From contig JALEOL010000031.1 of NCBI GenBank assembly GCA_022766785.1, positions 1 through 64,000 on the forward strand: a DNA stretch of 64,000 bases, in the 5' to 3' direction. The DNA is from Oscillospiraceae bacterium. GTDB lineage: Bacteria; Bacillota; Clostridia; Oscillospirales; Ruminococcaceae. Of the stretch, positions 41,186 through 50,705 are shown piece after piece. Both the position numbers and the translations under genes were made by a program. Each line of letters begins with the position of its first letter. Positions within the stretch are counted from its first letter, which is position 1. Below the pieces are notes generated by a model that was not told where the DNA came from, searched no databases, and was given only the letters and a program-made list of their open reading frames with translations.

Positions 41186-42319
41186 TCATATTTTTCCGTC
41201 AGGGGAATGCTGTATGTTTTCGCTGTTCCGTCCCAGAAGACTTCCGTCCTCGGGGAGAATAACGGTGAACTCCGTGCCCCTGCCCGGCTCGCTCTGTACG
41301 CCTATCCTGCCGCCGCAGCGCTCCACTATCATCTTTGCCAGGGGAAGTCCCAGCCCGTTGCCCTTTGTGGCGTGGGAGCTGTCCGCCTGGTAGAATTTCT
41401 CGAATATGTGAGGAAGCGCGTGCTGCGGTATCCCACAGCCGGTGTCCCTCACCCTTATCGTGATAACGCCGGCGTTCCGGTGGCAGCTGACGGATATCTT
41501 ACCGCCTTTCGGGGTGAATTTCACGGCGTTGTCGAACAGGTTGTTCCACACATGGGAAAGCGTCTGCTCGTTCCAGGTGAATTTCACCTCGTCAAGCTCC
41601 ATGTCGATGTCGATGTCCTTTTCCGTCCACTGCGGCTCCAGACGGAGCATACAGGTGCGCAGCTGCTCGTCAAGCTGGAACTCCTTTTTGTCGGCGACGA
41701 TGTCGCTTGTTTCAAGGCTGGTCAGCAGCAGCGTGTTCGCGGAAAGCTCCGACAGATACTCCGTTTCCTCCAGGATTATCCTGGAGAACTCCTTCTGCTG
41801 CTCCGGGGTGAGGTCGCCGTTGTAAAGCTGCCGTGCAAATCCCCGGATAGACACCAGCGGCGTCTTGAACTCATGGGAGAAGCTGGCGATAAAGTCGCTG
41901 TTGAACATCGCCGTGCGGTCAAGCTCCCGGGTCATTTCGTTGAACACCTTGATGAGGTCGGAAAGCTCGCGCACGGTGTGCTTTTCCGCCCAGCCCACGT
42001 CCACCTGCACCGAGTAATCGCCCTCGGAGACCCGTTTCGTTGCGCGGATAAGCTCCACCAGCGGCTTCAGGAACAGGCTTCCTGCGATGAACGACAGCAG
42101 CGTGCCTATCACGATGCTGCTTGCTACCGAGGCAATGATGTTCTCTGTGCTGCTGTTGCCCTCGGATATCACCATGTCGATGACTATCCTTGCGGAGAAC
42201 GAGAGCACGTCTGCGGCAAGGGTTACGACAAGTATCAGCAGGCTGAGCTTTAAGCCGAGTCTGCTTATCAATGGGGAGCGTCCCCCGAGAAATGCGGAAC
42301 GTTTTCTTTCTTTGCTCAT
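41186..42319 (-). CDS. Sensor histidine kinase
   Basis: A 377-residue membrane kinase with two N-terminal helices (LSLLILVVTLAADVLSF and a second near residues 62-84), only a short external loop, a HAMP linker, the phospho-acceptor His149 in SFSHEFKTP, and an HATPase domain with the N box (WNNLFDNAVKFTP), G1 (DTGCGIP) and GNGLGLPLA. The short loop suggests sensing within the membrane or via partners. It overlaps the response regulator by four bases. Confidence 0.93.
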   Translation of the reverse strand: MSKERKRSAFLGGRSPLISRLGLKLSLLILVVTLAADVLSFSARIVIDMVISEGNSSTENIIASVASSIVIGTLLSFIAGSLFLKPLVELIRATKRVSEGDYSVQVDVGWAEKHTVRELSDLIKVFNEMTRELDRTAMFNSDFIASFSHEFKTPLVSIRGFARQLYNGDLTPEQQKEFSRIILEETEYLSELSANTLLLTSLETSDIVADKKEFQLDEQLRTCMLRLEPQWTEKDIDIDMELDEVKFTWNEQTLSHVWNNLFDNAVKFTPKGGKISVSCHRNAGVITIRVRDTGCGIPQHALPHIFEKFYQADSSHATKGNGLGLPLAKMIVERCGGRIGVQSEPGRGTEFTVILPEDGSLLGRNSENIQHSPDGKI

Positions 42320-43011
42320 GGCGTTCCCCGGGACTTCTGCGCGGTCTTTACCGCCTTGTAGCCCAGCCCCCTGACGGTGACTATCTGTATGTCCTTGTTG
42401 TCTTTCAGTCGGTCGCGCAGCCTGTTGATGTGAACGTCAACGGTGCGTGCCTCGCTTTCGCTGTCCATGTCCCAGAACTCCTCCATAAGGCTCGCCCGGG
42501 TGAACGTCTTGTTCGGAAAGGACAGCAGCTTGAACAGTATCTGGAACTCCTTTTTCGGCATCTGGACTTCCGCGCCGTTGTGTATCATCGTGAACGAGTC
42601 GTATATCAGCGTGGTATCGCCAACGGTTATGCGCTGCTCCTCGGATATCCTCGCGCGCCGCAGCAAAGCCCGGACGCGGAGTATCATCTCCACCTCGTCC
42701 ACTGGCTTCACCATGAAGTCGTCTGTGCCCAGAGTAAACGCTTTCCGCACGTCCTCGGCGCTGTCCCGGGCGGTGATTATCAGCACCGGGATATTGCAGC
42801 CACCCTCGCGCATGGTCCGCAGGAATGTGTAGCCGTCCATAGTCGGCATCATAAGGTCGAGTATGACGAGATCTATGTGGGTGTTCTCCATGAGCCTCAG
42901 CGCCTGCTCGCCGTCCGCGGCGGTGTAGGGCTGATAGCCGTTTTTCTCCAGTGTGTATTCATACAGCCGCCGGATATGCGCCTGGTCGTCCACTACCAGA
43001 ATGTTGAACAT
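42316..43011 (-). CDS. OmpR/PhoB family response regulator
   Basis: A 231-residue regulator: receiver domain with VVDD at the acidic pocket, phospho-acceptor Asp52 in LVILDLMMP, Thr in LIITARD and Lys in DFMVKPVD, then a C-terminal winged helix (PKKEFQILFKLL, ARTVDVHINRLRDRL, VRGLGYKAV). ATG 43011 has CGGAGG upstream. It is partner of the overlapping histidine kinase. The signal is unknown. Confidence 0.95.
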   Translation of the reverse strand: MFNILVVDDQAHIRRLYEYTLEKNGYQPYTAADGEQALRLMENTHIDLVILDLMMPTMDGYTFLRTMREGGCNIPVLIITARDSAEDVRKAFTLGTDDFMVKPVDEVEMILRVRALLRRARISEEQRITVGDTTLIYDSFTMIHNGAEVQMPKKEFQILFKLLSFPNKTFTRASLMEEFWDMDSESEARTVDVHINRLRDRLKDNKDIQIVTVRGLGYKAVKTAQKSRGTP

Positions 43012-43013
43012 AA

Positions 43014-43685
43014 TTACCTCCGTAATACTGCCGCAGCTATCGTAAGATCCTGCGGACGCGTCACCTTCATGTTGCAGGCGGTGACTGCGGTGATGTGCAC
43101 CTGTTCTCCGCACAGCTCCAGCAGGGCGCTGTCGTCGGTGAGTGTCTCGGCTCGTCTGCCAAGCCTGTCCGCGCAGGAAAGATAAAGTGTCTTGCGGAAA
43201 GCCTGCGGCGTCTGCGCGGCATAGAGCGTACTCCTGTCCGGGGTGGATTCTATCACGCCGCCGGAGCATTTTTTTATCGTGTCAGTGACCGGTGCGGCGG
43301 CTATCGCTGCGCCGTATTTCACCGCGTCCCCAAGCACACGGTCGATATCCTCGGTAAGGATCAGCGGACGTGCTCCGTCATGTATTGCGATATATTCGCA
43401 GCCACATTCGGACAGGGCGTTCTTCACGGAAAGGAACCGTGTAGCCCCCCCGGGGGTTACTGACTTTAATTTCGTGACGGAATATTCCCGGCACAATGCT
43501 AGGTAATTCTCCTCCTCGCCCTCCGGCACTGCAAGAATTATCTCGGACACAAGCGGACAGCGCTCAAAGGCGAGGGCGCTGTGAATTACCACCGGAACAC
43601 CGTTTAAAAGCGCAAGCTGCTTGTTTATCCCATTCATGCGGGAAGCACTGCCCCCGGCGAGGACTATCGCAGAAAACCCCGGCAC
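43014..43685 (-). CDS. ispD: 2-C-methyl-D-erythritol 4-phosphate cytidylyltransferase
   Basis: A 223-residue enzyme of the non-mevalonate isoprenoid pathway that makes CDP-methylerythritol. Motifs: IVLAGGSASRM, the KQLALLNGVPV lysine, VTPGGATRFLSVKNAL, IHDGARPLI and AAAPVTDTIK. The start is GTG at 43685, one base after the pheA stop; the response regulator begins two bases after its end. Confidence 0.93.
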   Translation of the reverse strand: MPGFSAIVLAGGSASRMNGINKQLALLNGVPVVIHSALAFERCPLVSEIILAVPEGEEENYLALCREYSVTKLKSVTPGGATRFLSVKNALSECGCEYIAIHDGARPLILTEDIDRVLGDAVKYGAAIAAAPVTDTIKKCSGGVIESTPDRSTLYAAQTPQAFRKTLYLSCADRLGRRAETLTDDSALLELCGEQVHITAVTACNMKVTRPQDLTIAAAVLRR

Positions 43686-43686
43686 C

Positions 43687-44826
43687 TCAGCGCACCTCCA
43701 GGAAGTTTCCGTGCAGGCGGAAGTAGGTGTATTCCGTCCCGAAGTTGTTCAGCAGCCGCAGAACCACCGGCTGGCTGATATTGCCGGAGAACTCCAGATA
43801 GAACATGAACTCGTTCTCCTCGGTGCGGTATTCCAGCGGCAGCGGCTTGCTCTGTATCTTGGTGAGGTCAAGCTCGTTCACTGCGAACTTTGTGAGCATA
43901 CGGTACAGCGAGCCGGAGATATGCGGCAGCGAAACGGATACCGCAACGGTGTCCGCGCCGTCGTATACCTCCATCTCCTTTGAGAAGCAGATGAACCGCG
44001 TTGCGTTGTTGGGGTCGGCGGCGATCGCGGGTTCCACAACGTCCAGACCGTGCATTTCGGCACACTCTCTCGAACAGATGCAGCCAAGCTCGCTGCTGCG
44101 GTTTTCCGCCACCATCTGCGCCGCCATGGCGTTGTTTGCGTAGGGTATAACGGTGAGGGACCGGCGGCTTGCGATGTACTCGCTGCACTGCCTTATCGCC
44201 TGCTCATGCCCGAAGATTATCCTGATATCCTCCGACTTCACCCCGTGCTTTGCGGCGAGAACGTGGGTGCAGGGGACGGTAACGGTGCGGTTGATATACA
44301 CATTGTGCTTTTCAAGAAGCTCCATGTTCGCGGTGACTTCTCCGGCGGTGCTGTTCTCCACCGGAACTACGCCGTAATCCGCCGAGCCGTTCTCCACCGC
44401 CTCGAACACCTCTGCGAAGCTGCCGTGGAAATCCATTTTCCCGTCCGGGAACAGCCGTACCGCCGCCGCATGGCCGTAAGCGCCGGAAATGCCCTGCACG
44501 GCAACTGTTGCCCCCTGTTTTATGGAATCCCTGTGGGGTATCTCCACCGCCGGGGTTATCGCGTTGTTCTGGCGGCATTTGGAGATGTCCATGATGTTGG
44601 TGAAAAGGAACTCAGCGGAGCTTTTCAGGTCGTCCGGGGAGCGGTCGCGCACGGAACGGATTATCGCCTTTTCGCGCTCGCTCTGGAACACCACCATATT
44701 GTGCGCCGCCTTGTACTGCGCCACCTGGCAGGTAAGCTCCATTCTCTGCCGGAAAAGCTCCAGCAGCCTGTCGTCTATGCTGTCGATATTCTTTCTGATC
44801 TCGCTTAAATCAAGCTCTGTTCCCAT
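43687..44826 (-). CDS. pheA: Bifunctional chorismate mutase / prephenate dehydratase
   Basis: A 379-residue protein with an N-terminal AroQ chorismate mutase domain (IDSIDDRLLELFRQRMEL, about residues 1-85) and a prephenate dehydratase domain (VAVQGISGAYGHAAA, GVVPVENSTAGEV, RRSLTVIPY, NATRFICFSK), followed by an ACT domain (SVSLPHISGSLYRML). It converts chorismate to phenylpyruvate for phenylalanine. The ESLP feedback motif appears as VSLPH. It overlaps the pseudokinase stop. Confidence 0.95.
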   Translation of the reverse strand: MGTELDLSEIRKNIDSIDDRLLELFRQRMELTCQVAQYKAAHNMVVFQSEREKAIIRSVRDRSPDDLKSSAEFLFTNIMDISKCRQNNAITPAVEIPHRDSIKQGATVAVQGISGAYGHAAAVRLFPDGKMDFHGSFAEVFEAVENGSADYGVVPVENSTAGEVTANMELLEKHNVYINRTVTVPCTHVLAAKHGVKSEDIRIIFGHEQAIRQCSEYIASRRSLTVIPYANNAMAAQMVAENRSSELGCICSRECAEMHGLDVVEPAIAADPNNATRFICFSKEMEVYDGADTVAVSVSLPHISGSLYRMLTKFAVNELDLTKIQSKPLPLEYRTEENEFMFYLEFSGNISQPVVLRLLNNFGTEYTYFRLHGNFLEVR

Positions 44827-46583
44827 TATTCAGCAGTTCCTTCCCCTGTGATGAATTCCTCTGTGAGCGGTATGCCCTCGTATGAGCCGTAGTCAGGCTC
44901 TGAAATAGGTTCTTCGGTAGGCTCCGCTGTCGGCTCGTAGTTTTCGGCGATGTACACGATTATCTCCTGGTTGTTCTCCACGTCCACTTTTTTACCGACA
45001 TCAACGCTGCACCGCAGGACATGACCGGTCTCAACGTCGTTGGAGCGTTCGGTCTTTACCGAGTATTTGATGTTGTTTTTGCTCAGCTCTGCGGTGTATT
45101 TTTCTCCGGTCATTCCGGCGTAGTCCGGCAGTTCGACCTTGCTGGGGCCTTTGCTGACATTTATCTCCACGGTGGTGCCGATGCTTACCTCTGTGTCCGC
45201 CGCAATGCTCTGTCCGAACATCTGTCCGCTGGGGTATTCATCGGTGTAGACGTATGTAGGCACAAAGGTGAGCATGTCCTTATAGTCCTCCACTTTGACA
45301 TTATAGCTCTCGCCGTTGAAGTTTGGCAGTATCAGCGTGTCGCCGGTGACTACCGGTTCAGGCTCCGACTGCGGCTCTGTCTGAGTGGTCGTGGTGCTTT
45401 CCGTTACTGAGGAGCTTTCTTCGGTGGTGACTGCCTCCTCGGTCGTCTGCACGGAGGAACTGTTGTCCCCACGGAACGAGCCGTTCAGCGTCATCGCGAA
45501 CACCACCGCGAACGCTATGAGCACAATACCGGCGATTATCAGCACGGCGATAGTCTTTGCACGCTCACGGCGCTGCTTTTTCTCGCGGCGTGTGAGGTGC
45601 GCCTTGTCCACCGGGGGAGTTTCCACGGGTCTCGGCTGGCTGAAAAGCCTGTCAACGAACTCTGTTATGGTGCGGATACGGCTGTCCGGGGAGAGCTGAA
45701 GTCCCTCCATTATTACGGCGGAGATATTCGCCGGAACGTTGCGGTTTATCATCATCGGCTCCAGCATACTGCCGCCGCTGCGCGCGATAGCCTCGGTGGG
45801 GGTGCAGCCGGTAAGACAGCGGTACAGAACCGCGGATATCCCGTAAACGTCAGTCCAGGTGCCGTTTATCTCGTTGGTGTACTGCTCCGGCGCGGCAAAT
45901 CCGGCGAACACCTCGCAGGGTATCTCGGTGCCGGTGGTGCGCGCGGCGGATATCGCAAATCCCGTGAGCTTCAGCTCCAGCTTGTCGGTGACGAAAATCG
46001 TCTGGGGGGATATCCCACGGTGGAGTATCCCGGCGGAGTGGATAAGGCTCAGCGTCGTGAAGAACGGCGAAAACAGCTCCTTTGCCTGCTCCCATGCTAT
46101 TTCCCCGGAGGAATTCGCAAGGTAGGTCTTGAGAGAGATGCCGTTGATGTACTCGAATACCGCATAGGCGGTGTTGTTCTCGCAGAACACGTCAAGCACG
46201 GTCTGGACGTGGGACATTCCCCTGAGCTTCATCAGCGTGCGGTTGAGGTCGATGAATTCAGACATATAGGTCTTGTAGAGCGCTGCGGAGGAAGGCTCCA
46301 CGGTGATCTCGGTCTCGCCCTTTCTGCGCATGCACAGCGTGTCGGGCATGAATTCCTTTATCGTCACCTTTATTCCGGCGGCGGTGTCGTAGCCGATATA
46401 CACAGCTCCCTCGCCGTTGTAGCTTATCACCTTTCCGACGATGTATCTGTCTGCAAGGAAGGTCTTTGGGGTCATGTATGTCGGTATGCAGGGCGAGTCG
46501 TCGCTGTAGCCGCAGAGTTTGCACGGCCCGTCGTAGGTCTTGTCGTTCATGCAGCCCATGCAGAGGGAAGTTTCTTTTAGCAT
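44826..46583 (-). CDS. PASTA-containing membrane pseudokinase (Ser/Thr kinase fold)
   Basis: A 585-residue membrane protein with an N-terminal cysteine cluster (CMGCMNDKTYDGPCKLCGY, zinc-ribbon-like), a protein-kinase fold (about 45-320), a membrane helix (about 342-366), a Thr/Ser/Glu linker and external PASTA-like repeats. The glycine loop (NGEGAVYIG) and Lys76 are present. The catalytic HRD motif reads HRG (188-190), the metal-binding Asn position is Thr, and the DFG segment reads GFA. It is therefore probably inactive as a kinase and may sense muropeptides or scaffold partners. RBS AGGAGAAC. Confidence 0.88.
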   Translation of the reverse strand: MLKETSLCMGCMNDKTYDGPCKLCGYSDDSPCIPTYMTPKTFLADRYIVGKVISYNGEGAVYIGYDTAAGIKVTIKEFMPDTLCMRRKGETEITVEPSSAALYKTYMSEFIDLNRTLMKLRGMSHVQTVLDVFCENNTAYAVFEYINGISLKTYLANSSGEIAWEQAKELFSPFFTTLSLIHSAGILHRGISPQTIFVTDKLELKLTGFAISAARTTGTEIPCEVFAGFAAPEQYTNEINGTWTDVYGISAVLYRCLTGCTPTEAIARSGGSMLEPMMINRNVPANISAVIMEGLQLSPDSRIRTITEFVDRLFSQPRPVETPPVDKAHLTRREKKQRRERAKTIAVLIIAGIVLIAFAVVFAMTLNGSFRGDNSSSVQTTEEAVTTEESSSVTESTTTTQTEPQSEPEPVVTGDTLILPNFNGESYNVKVEDYKDMLTFVPTYVYTDEYPSGQMFGQSIAADTEVSIGTTVEINVSKGPSKVELPDYAGMTGEKYTAELSKNNIKYSVKTERSNDVETGHVLRCSVDVGKKVDVENNQEIIVYIAENYEPTAEPTEEPISEPDYGSYEGIPLTEEFITGEGTAE

Positions 46584-46680
46584 TAGTGTTCTCCTGTAGT
46601 TGTTCTTGGGGGTTCTCTATTAACCAGGAAGTCCCCTTATGAATACGCAGGTCTGTCAAAATACAGACCGCCACTATAAT

Positions 46681-46709
46681 AATATACTCCAAATAAGCCG
46701 GATTGTCAA
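46681..46709 (-). promoter_or_regulatory. Sigma-A promoter of the pseudokinase operon
   Basis: Minus-strand TTGACA, 17 bp, TATATT. The leader contains a GGTCTGT/ACAGACC hairpin at 46651-46670. Confidence 0.75.
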
Positions 46710-46832
46710 CCTTTTTGACCCTTTCGGCGCGATGTTTCTTGAATTTGTATCCAATTTGTAATAATTGCCCGTCAGAATAACGGCGTTGCGGCGGCGTCCG
46801 GAAGAAATTTTGTGCATACTGCGTGAAGCACG

Positions 46833-46861
46833 TTGCATTTTGTGCAGAAATGTGATATACT
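46833..46861 (+). promoter_or_regulatory. Promoter of the 46900 gene
   Basis: TTGCAT at 46833, 17 bp, TATACT at 46856. Two TTTTGTGCA motifs (46808-46816 and 46838-46846) overlap the region. Confidence 0.6.
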
Positions 46862-46899
46862 ATTCATGTGACGATATTTTCCCGGAAAGGAACGATGAT

Positions 46900-47610
46900 A
46901 TGTTCAGAAGCAAAAGGCAGCAGGAAATAGTGCAGTCCTCAGAGGCGAAGCTCGCCAAAATGTTCGAGGAGATGAACTCCGAGAACCACCCGGAGGACGA
47001 CGGCAGGCTGGTGTGCGAAACGCGCTGCACTATGGCTAGGATACGCTCCTTTTCGGATTTCATGTACCTGCTGAAAGTGAGACCGCTCCAGACCGCGTGC
47101 TATTACGGCGCGGCGGTGTTCTTCCTGCTGACGCTGGCGGCGGCTTGGTGCAGCGAGTGGCTGCTCACGGCGATATTCGCGGCGGTGTTCCTGCTGCTGG
47201 CGACCGCCCCTCACAACATGCGGATAATGTACTTCAACAAGCGCGCGGATAAGCTGGAGGACAGCTTCGGAAAGCTCATCAGCGCGGACTTCACCGACGA
47301 TGAGAAGCTGGTGCTGACGATAAGCTCCCTGCCCGAGGAGGAAAAGGACGTTGAGGAAAGCTCCGCAGGCGCTTCCGCTGCGCTCCACGACGACAACGCA
47401 GAGGTGTTGGAGATACCCTACAAGAGCATAGCCCAGGCTTATGAGTGCAGCCACAGCTTCTATCTCTTCCCGGAACCGGTGAACGGCAAAAAGCTGGACG
47501 CCATCATCTGCGACAAGACGCTGTTCATCTGCGGCACGCCCATGCAGCTCCGCGACCGGCTCCTGCGCGCCTGCGGAAAGCGTTTCAGAATGAAGATAAA
47601 AAAGGCGTGA
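46900..47610 (+). CDS. Two-helix membrane protein, YcxB-like
   Basis: A 236-residue protein: a soluble N-terminus with an early Glu-rich helix, two closely spaced transmembrane helices (CYYGAAVFFLLTLAAAWC and LLTAIFAAVFLLLATAP), then a cytoplasmic domain ending in a YKSIAQAYECSHSFYLFP strand like the PH-type domain of YcxB proteins. Function unknown. ATG 46900 follows AAAGGAACG. Confidence 0.65.
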   Translation: MFRSKRQQEIVQSSEAKLAKMFEEMNSENHPEDDGRLVCETRCTMARIRSFSDFMYLLKVRPLQTACYYGAAVFFLLTLAAAWCSEWLLTAIFAAVFLLLATAPHNMRIMYFNKRADKLEDSFGKLISADFTDDEKLVLTISSLPEEEKDVEESSAGASAALHDDNAEVLEIPYKSIAQAYECSHSFYLFPEPVNGKKLDAIICDKTLFICGTPMQLRDRLLRACGKRFRMKIKKA

Positions 47611-47685
47611 GCCACGGGTCTGTTGTTATGTTACCCAAAAAAACAAAATATTTTTGTTTATTTTTTAGAAAATCAACATTTTGCC

Positions 47686-47715
47686 TTGATTTATCGTAGT
47701 GGTTTATTGTATAAT
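47686..47715 (+). promoter_or_regulatory. Promoter of the PilZ gene
   Basis: TTGATT at 47686, 18 bp, TATAAT at 47710. The start is near 47722, giving a leader of about 190 bases. Confidence 0.65.
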
Positions 47716-47721
47716 ATAAAC

Positions 47722-47911
47722 AAGATTATTCTGACAAATGCTGTCCCTTTGGGCGCATATTTGTTTTTCGATAAGCATACGACATCTGCGCTGGGTCTGG
47801 TCGGGGCATTCTGACTGGTTCAGTGAGCGCCGGGGTGCTTTTCTGCCTGCGTAATTTTCCCGGAAACGGGGTATCAGGCGGCGGAACTACTATTTTTTTA
47901 CAAGAGGATTG
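47722..47911 (+). other. Long structured leader of the PilZ gene
   Basis: The region contains a GCGCT/AGCGC-closed stem around CTGGTC and GACTGG and a second stem GCCTG/CAGGC enclosing CCCG-GAAA-CGGG. No terminator is obvious and no known riboswitch consensus was recognised, including the c-di-GMP-I class. It may be a translational control element. Confidence 0.35.
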
Positions 47912-48583
47912 ATGCTATTGCTTTTCGGATATAAGATCGTCAAGATCGAGGTGTTCGGGGAGAACGGCGCTCTGCTGATCTCTGTGGACAAGAATTTCGT
48001 GTTCCCGAAAAATCTCGACTCAGACGAAGAAAGCATTCTTATAATTAAAGGCAAGGAGCTTCCGGAGCTTGACCGGGGCGTCCGGGTCACGGTGATCGCC
48101 TACTCAAAGTCCGGCGACCGGATAAAATATCCCGGAATGATATCGGTGGCGCACAGCCGGCAGATGAACGTCTCGCTGCTGAAGAACAGGGACGCCAGGG
48201 TGCTGGAGGAGCGCAGGAGATATTTCAAGATAAAGGTGCAGCTTGACGGCAGGGCGCTTTTCCTGGTAAGGAACGATGAAACGATACGGTTCGAGGAGCC
48301 TGCCGATATAGAAGTCCAGGACATCAACGTCGGCGGTATTTTTATGTCGAGCGGGTTCGAATTCATGAAGGACGACTGCGTTTGCGTCGATATAGAGCTT
48401 AACGACGGCTACCGGCTGAACACAATGGCAAAGGTGCTGAGGGTGCAGACCGGCGGCGACGGTCAGGTGCTGGGCTACGGCTGCGCGTTTGAGAGCCTTA
48501 CCGCCGCGCAGGAGGACGCTATCGGCAAATACATAAACCGCCAGCAGCTTCTGCTCCGCGCAAGGCAGAACGGCGAGGAATGA
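47912..48583 (+). CDS. PilZ domain protein (c-di-GMP effector)
   Basis: A 223-residue protein with an N-terminal YcgR-like/flagellar brake region and a C-terminal PilZ domain. The c-di-GMP-binding motifs are ERRRYFKIKV (RxxxR type) and DINVGGIFMSS (the family's D/N-x-S-x-x-G, here with Asn in the Ser position). It should change behaviour on binding c-di-GMP made by the neighbouring diguanylate cyclase. ATG 47912 follows AGAGGATTG. Confidence 0.88.
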   Translation: MLLLFGYKIVKIEVFGENGALLISVDKNFVFPKNLDSDEESILIIKGKELPELDRGVRVTVIAYSKSGDRIKYPGMISVAHSRQMNVSLLKNRDARVLEERRRYFKIKVQLDGRALFLVRNDETIRFEEPADIEVQDINVGGIFMSSGFEFMKDDCVCVDIELNDGYRLNTMAKVLRVQTGGDGQVLGYGCAFESLTAAQEDAIGKYINRQQLLLRARQNGEE

Positions 48584-48648
48584 TACTTACAGCCCCGGCG
48601 CGACCGGAGCAGCGATAAAAATCTACATATTTCAGGGGGATAAGTGGT

Positions 48649-50685
48649 ATGGGCAATTTCAGACTGAAAATAGTTCTGACGGTTATCATGCTGGTATTTT
48701 CGATACTCCCGGCGGTCATCGTCGGCGCTGTCGGAACGTTTTCCGTAATGGGCTATGAAAGCTCCGTAAAGCAGAACACTCTCAGGCAGGTGGCAGAAGC
48801 AAAGTCCGCCGGTATTGCAGAGCTGTTCTCTCATTACATCACGGGGGTCACTGCCTCGTCAAAGGTGGAAGCGGTGATCGACGGCGTGAACGGCGACGGA
48901 AGCGCGGACGAGCTTCTTTCCGCCATCAAGAGTGCGGACAGCGATATCATCGACGTTCTCATACTCAGCGGCGACGGCACTGTAGTGGCTTCCGTCAGCG
49001 GCAACTCCGGCGGTTTGTTCGAAAACCTGCCCGAGAACGGTGTGGCTGACCTCAAGAATGCGTCCTCTGTCCTTTCCTGGACGGGATATTCCGAGCAGCA
49101 GCTTGACGCTGTGTACTTCTCCTCCAAGATCGAGGACGACAGCAAGAACGTCATCGGCGCTTTTGTCGAGATAGTCTCCGTCGCTCCCGAGAGCGGTATG
49201 CAGAAGGCTATCGCAGGTCAGTTCGGCGACCTCTCTAACAGCAGGTTCATGCTGGTGGACGCTTCCGGCGCGGCTCTCAATTCTTCTTCCGGCAACGTCA
49301 GCAGGGACTTCTCCACCGGAAGCCTGTGGACAAACGGAATAAGCAAGCTGTTCGACCCCAACAGCAAGGAGCTTGACGCCCTGAGGAATTCCTCTGATAC
49401 GAAATCTGTTATCGGCGACGCCGGCGGCAGCGTTTACTGTGCCGGTCTTATCGACAAGACCATCAGCGACTGGAGATGGGTCGCAGCGGCGGACAGCAGC
49501 AGCTTCCATTCCTTCTCGCTCACCACTAATCTGCTGGGCTGGGTAGTTGTCGCGGCATGTGCTGTGGTGTTCTCCGTGGGTTCGCTCATGGTGATAGGAA
49601 AGTTCCTCGGAAACATGAGCGGAATGCTCAAGACCATGACCGAGATATCCGAGGCGGAGGGCGCTACCGATATCCGCTTCAAGGTAACAAACAGAAAGAG
49701 CGAGCTGGGCGAGATCCAGACTTCCTTCAACGATCTGCTGGACGAGGTGTTCCTCAGCGAGGAGCGTCACCGCACCATTGCGGAGCTGTCCGATAACATG
49801 CTGTTCGAGTGGGATTTCCACAAGGAAAGAATGTACTGCTCCCCCAACATGCTGGCGAAGTTCGATATCAACACTGACGATTCCACCCTGTCAAACGGCA
49901 GGTTCATAGACTCGCTGATGAACCAGGAGGACGCTGAAAAGTACAAGCGCGACATCAATCAGCTGCTCAAGAACAAGAACGGCTACAACAGCGAATATCA
50001 GCTCAAGACCAAGAGCGGAGCGCTTATCTGGGTATCCCTGCGCGCAGTATGCATTACCGACCGCCTGAGTGAGCCGCTGAGAGTTATCGGCGTCATGACG
50101 GATATCGACAACGAGAAGAAGCTGGAGCTGCAGCTGTCCGAGCGCGCAAGCTACGACTTCCTGTCACAGCTTTACAACAGAAACACGTTCATCAGAAATC
50201 TCACCTCCGAGATCGAGCGCCGCGGCACAAAGAGAGTGGCTGCGATGTTCCTCGACGTGGACGACTTCAAGTTCATCAACGACCGCTTCGGTCATACAAT
50301 CGGCGACGAGGTCATCAGGTTCGTTGCTGACACTATCCGCAAGAAGGTAGACGACAGGGGCGGCTTCGCGGGACGCTTCGGCGGCGACGAGTTCGTGCTC
50401 TGCTTCACCAACCAGGAGGATATCGATAACATCGAGAACATCTCCATGGATATCATCGACGAGCTGTACCAGGGCTATGATACTGCGGACGGCGGAATGC
50501 ACATCGACGTCAAGATAAGTATAGGCGTTGCGTACTGCCCGGATCATACCGAGGACGTCAACGAGCTGCTGTCCTTTGCTGACACGGCGATGTACTTCGT
50601 AAAGAAGAACGGCAAGACCAACTACCACATCTACATACCCGAAGACAGCGCTACTGATGAGTATAAGGATCCTGAGGGCTTCTGA
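48649..50685 (+). CDS. Diguanylate cyclase with sensor, HAMP and PAS domains
   Basis: A 678-residue membrane protein: TM1 (about 5-30), an extracellular cache-like sensor domain to about residue 285, TM2 (LLGWVVVAACAVVFSVGSL), a HAMP linker, a PAS domain (ELSDNMLFEWDF to VMTDID) and a C-terminal GGDEF domain with FLDVDDFKFIND and RFGGDEFVLCF. It makes c-di-GMP. The inhibitory RxxD motif is not visible, so product inhibition may be absent. It is 65 bp after the PilZ gene. GGGGG precedes ATG 48649. Confidence 0.95.
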   Translation: MGNFRLKIVLTVIMLVFSILPAVIVGAVGTFSVMGYESSVKQNTLRQVAEAKSAGIAELFSHYITGVTASSKVEAVIDGVNGDGSADELLSAIKSADSDIIDVLILSGDGTVVASVSGNSGGLFENLPENGVADLKNASSVLSWTGYSEQQLDAVYFSSKIEDDSKNVIGAFVEIVSVAPESGMQKAIAGQFGDLSNSRFMLVDASGAALNSSSGNVSRDFSTGSLWTNGISKLFDPNSKELDALRNSSDTKSVIGDAGGSVYCAGLIDKTISDWRWVAAADSSSFHSFSLTTNLLGWVVVAACAVVFSVGSLMVIGKFLGNMSGMLKTMTEISEAEGATDIRFKVTNRKSELGEIQTSFNDLLDEVFLSEERHRTIAELSDNMLFEWDFHKERMYCSPNMLAKFDINTDDSTLSNGRFIDSLMNQEDAEKYKRDINQLLKNKNGYNSEYQLKTKSGALIWVSLRAVCITDRLSEPLRVIGVMTDIDNEKKLELQLSERASYDFLSQLYNRNTFIRNLTSEIERRGTKRVAAMFLDVDDFKFINDRFGHTIGDEVIRFVADTIRKKVDDRGGFAGRFGGDEFVLCFTNQEDIDNIENISMDIIDELYQGYDTADGGMHIDVKISIGVAYCPDHTEDVNELLSFADTAMYFVKKNGKTNYHIYIPEDSATDEYKDPEGF

Positions 50686-50705
50686 TAACAAATTCCAAAA
50701 CACCG

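Noticed and set aside
47722-47911. c-di-GMP-I (GEMM) riboswitch upstream of the PilZ gene
   Set aside because: The conserved core sequences and tetraloop-receptor elements of that class are not present; only generic stems are seen.
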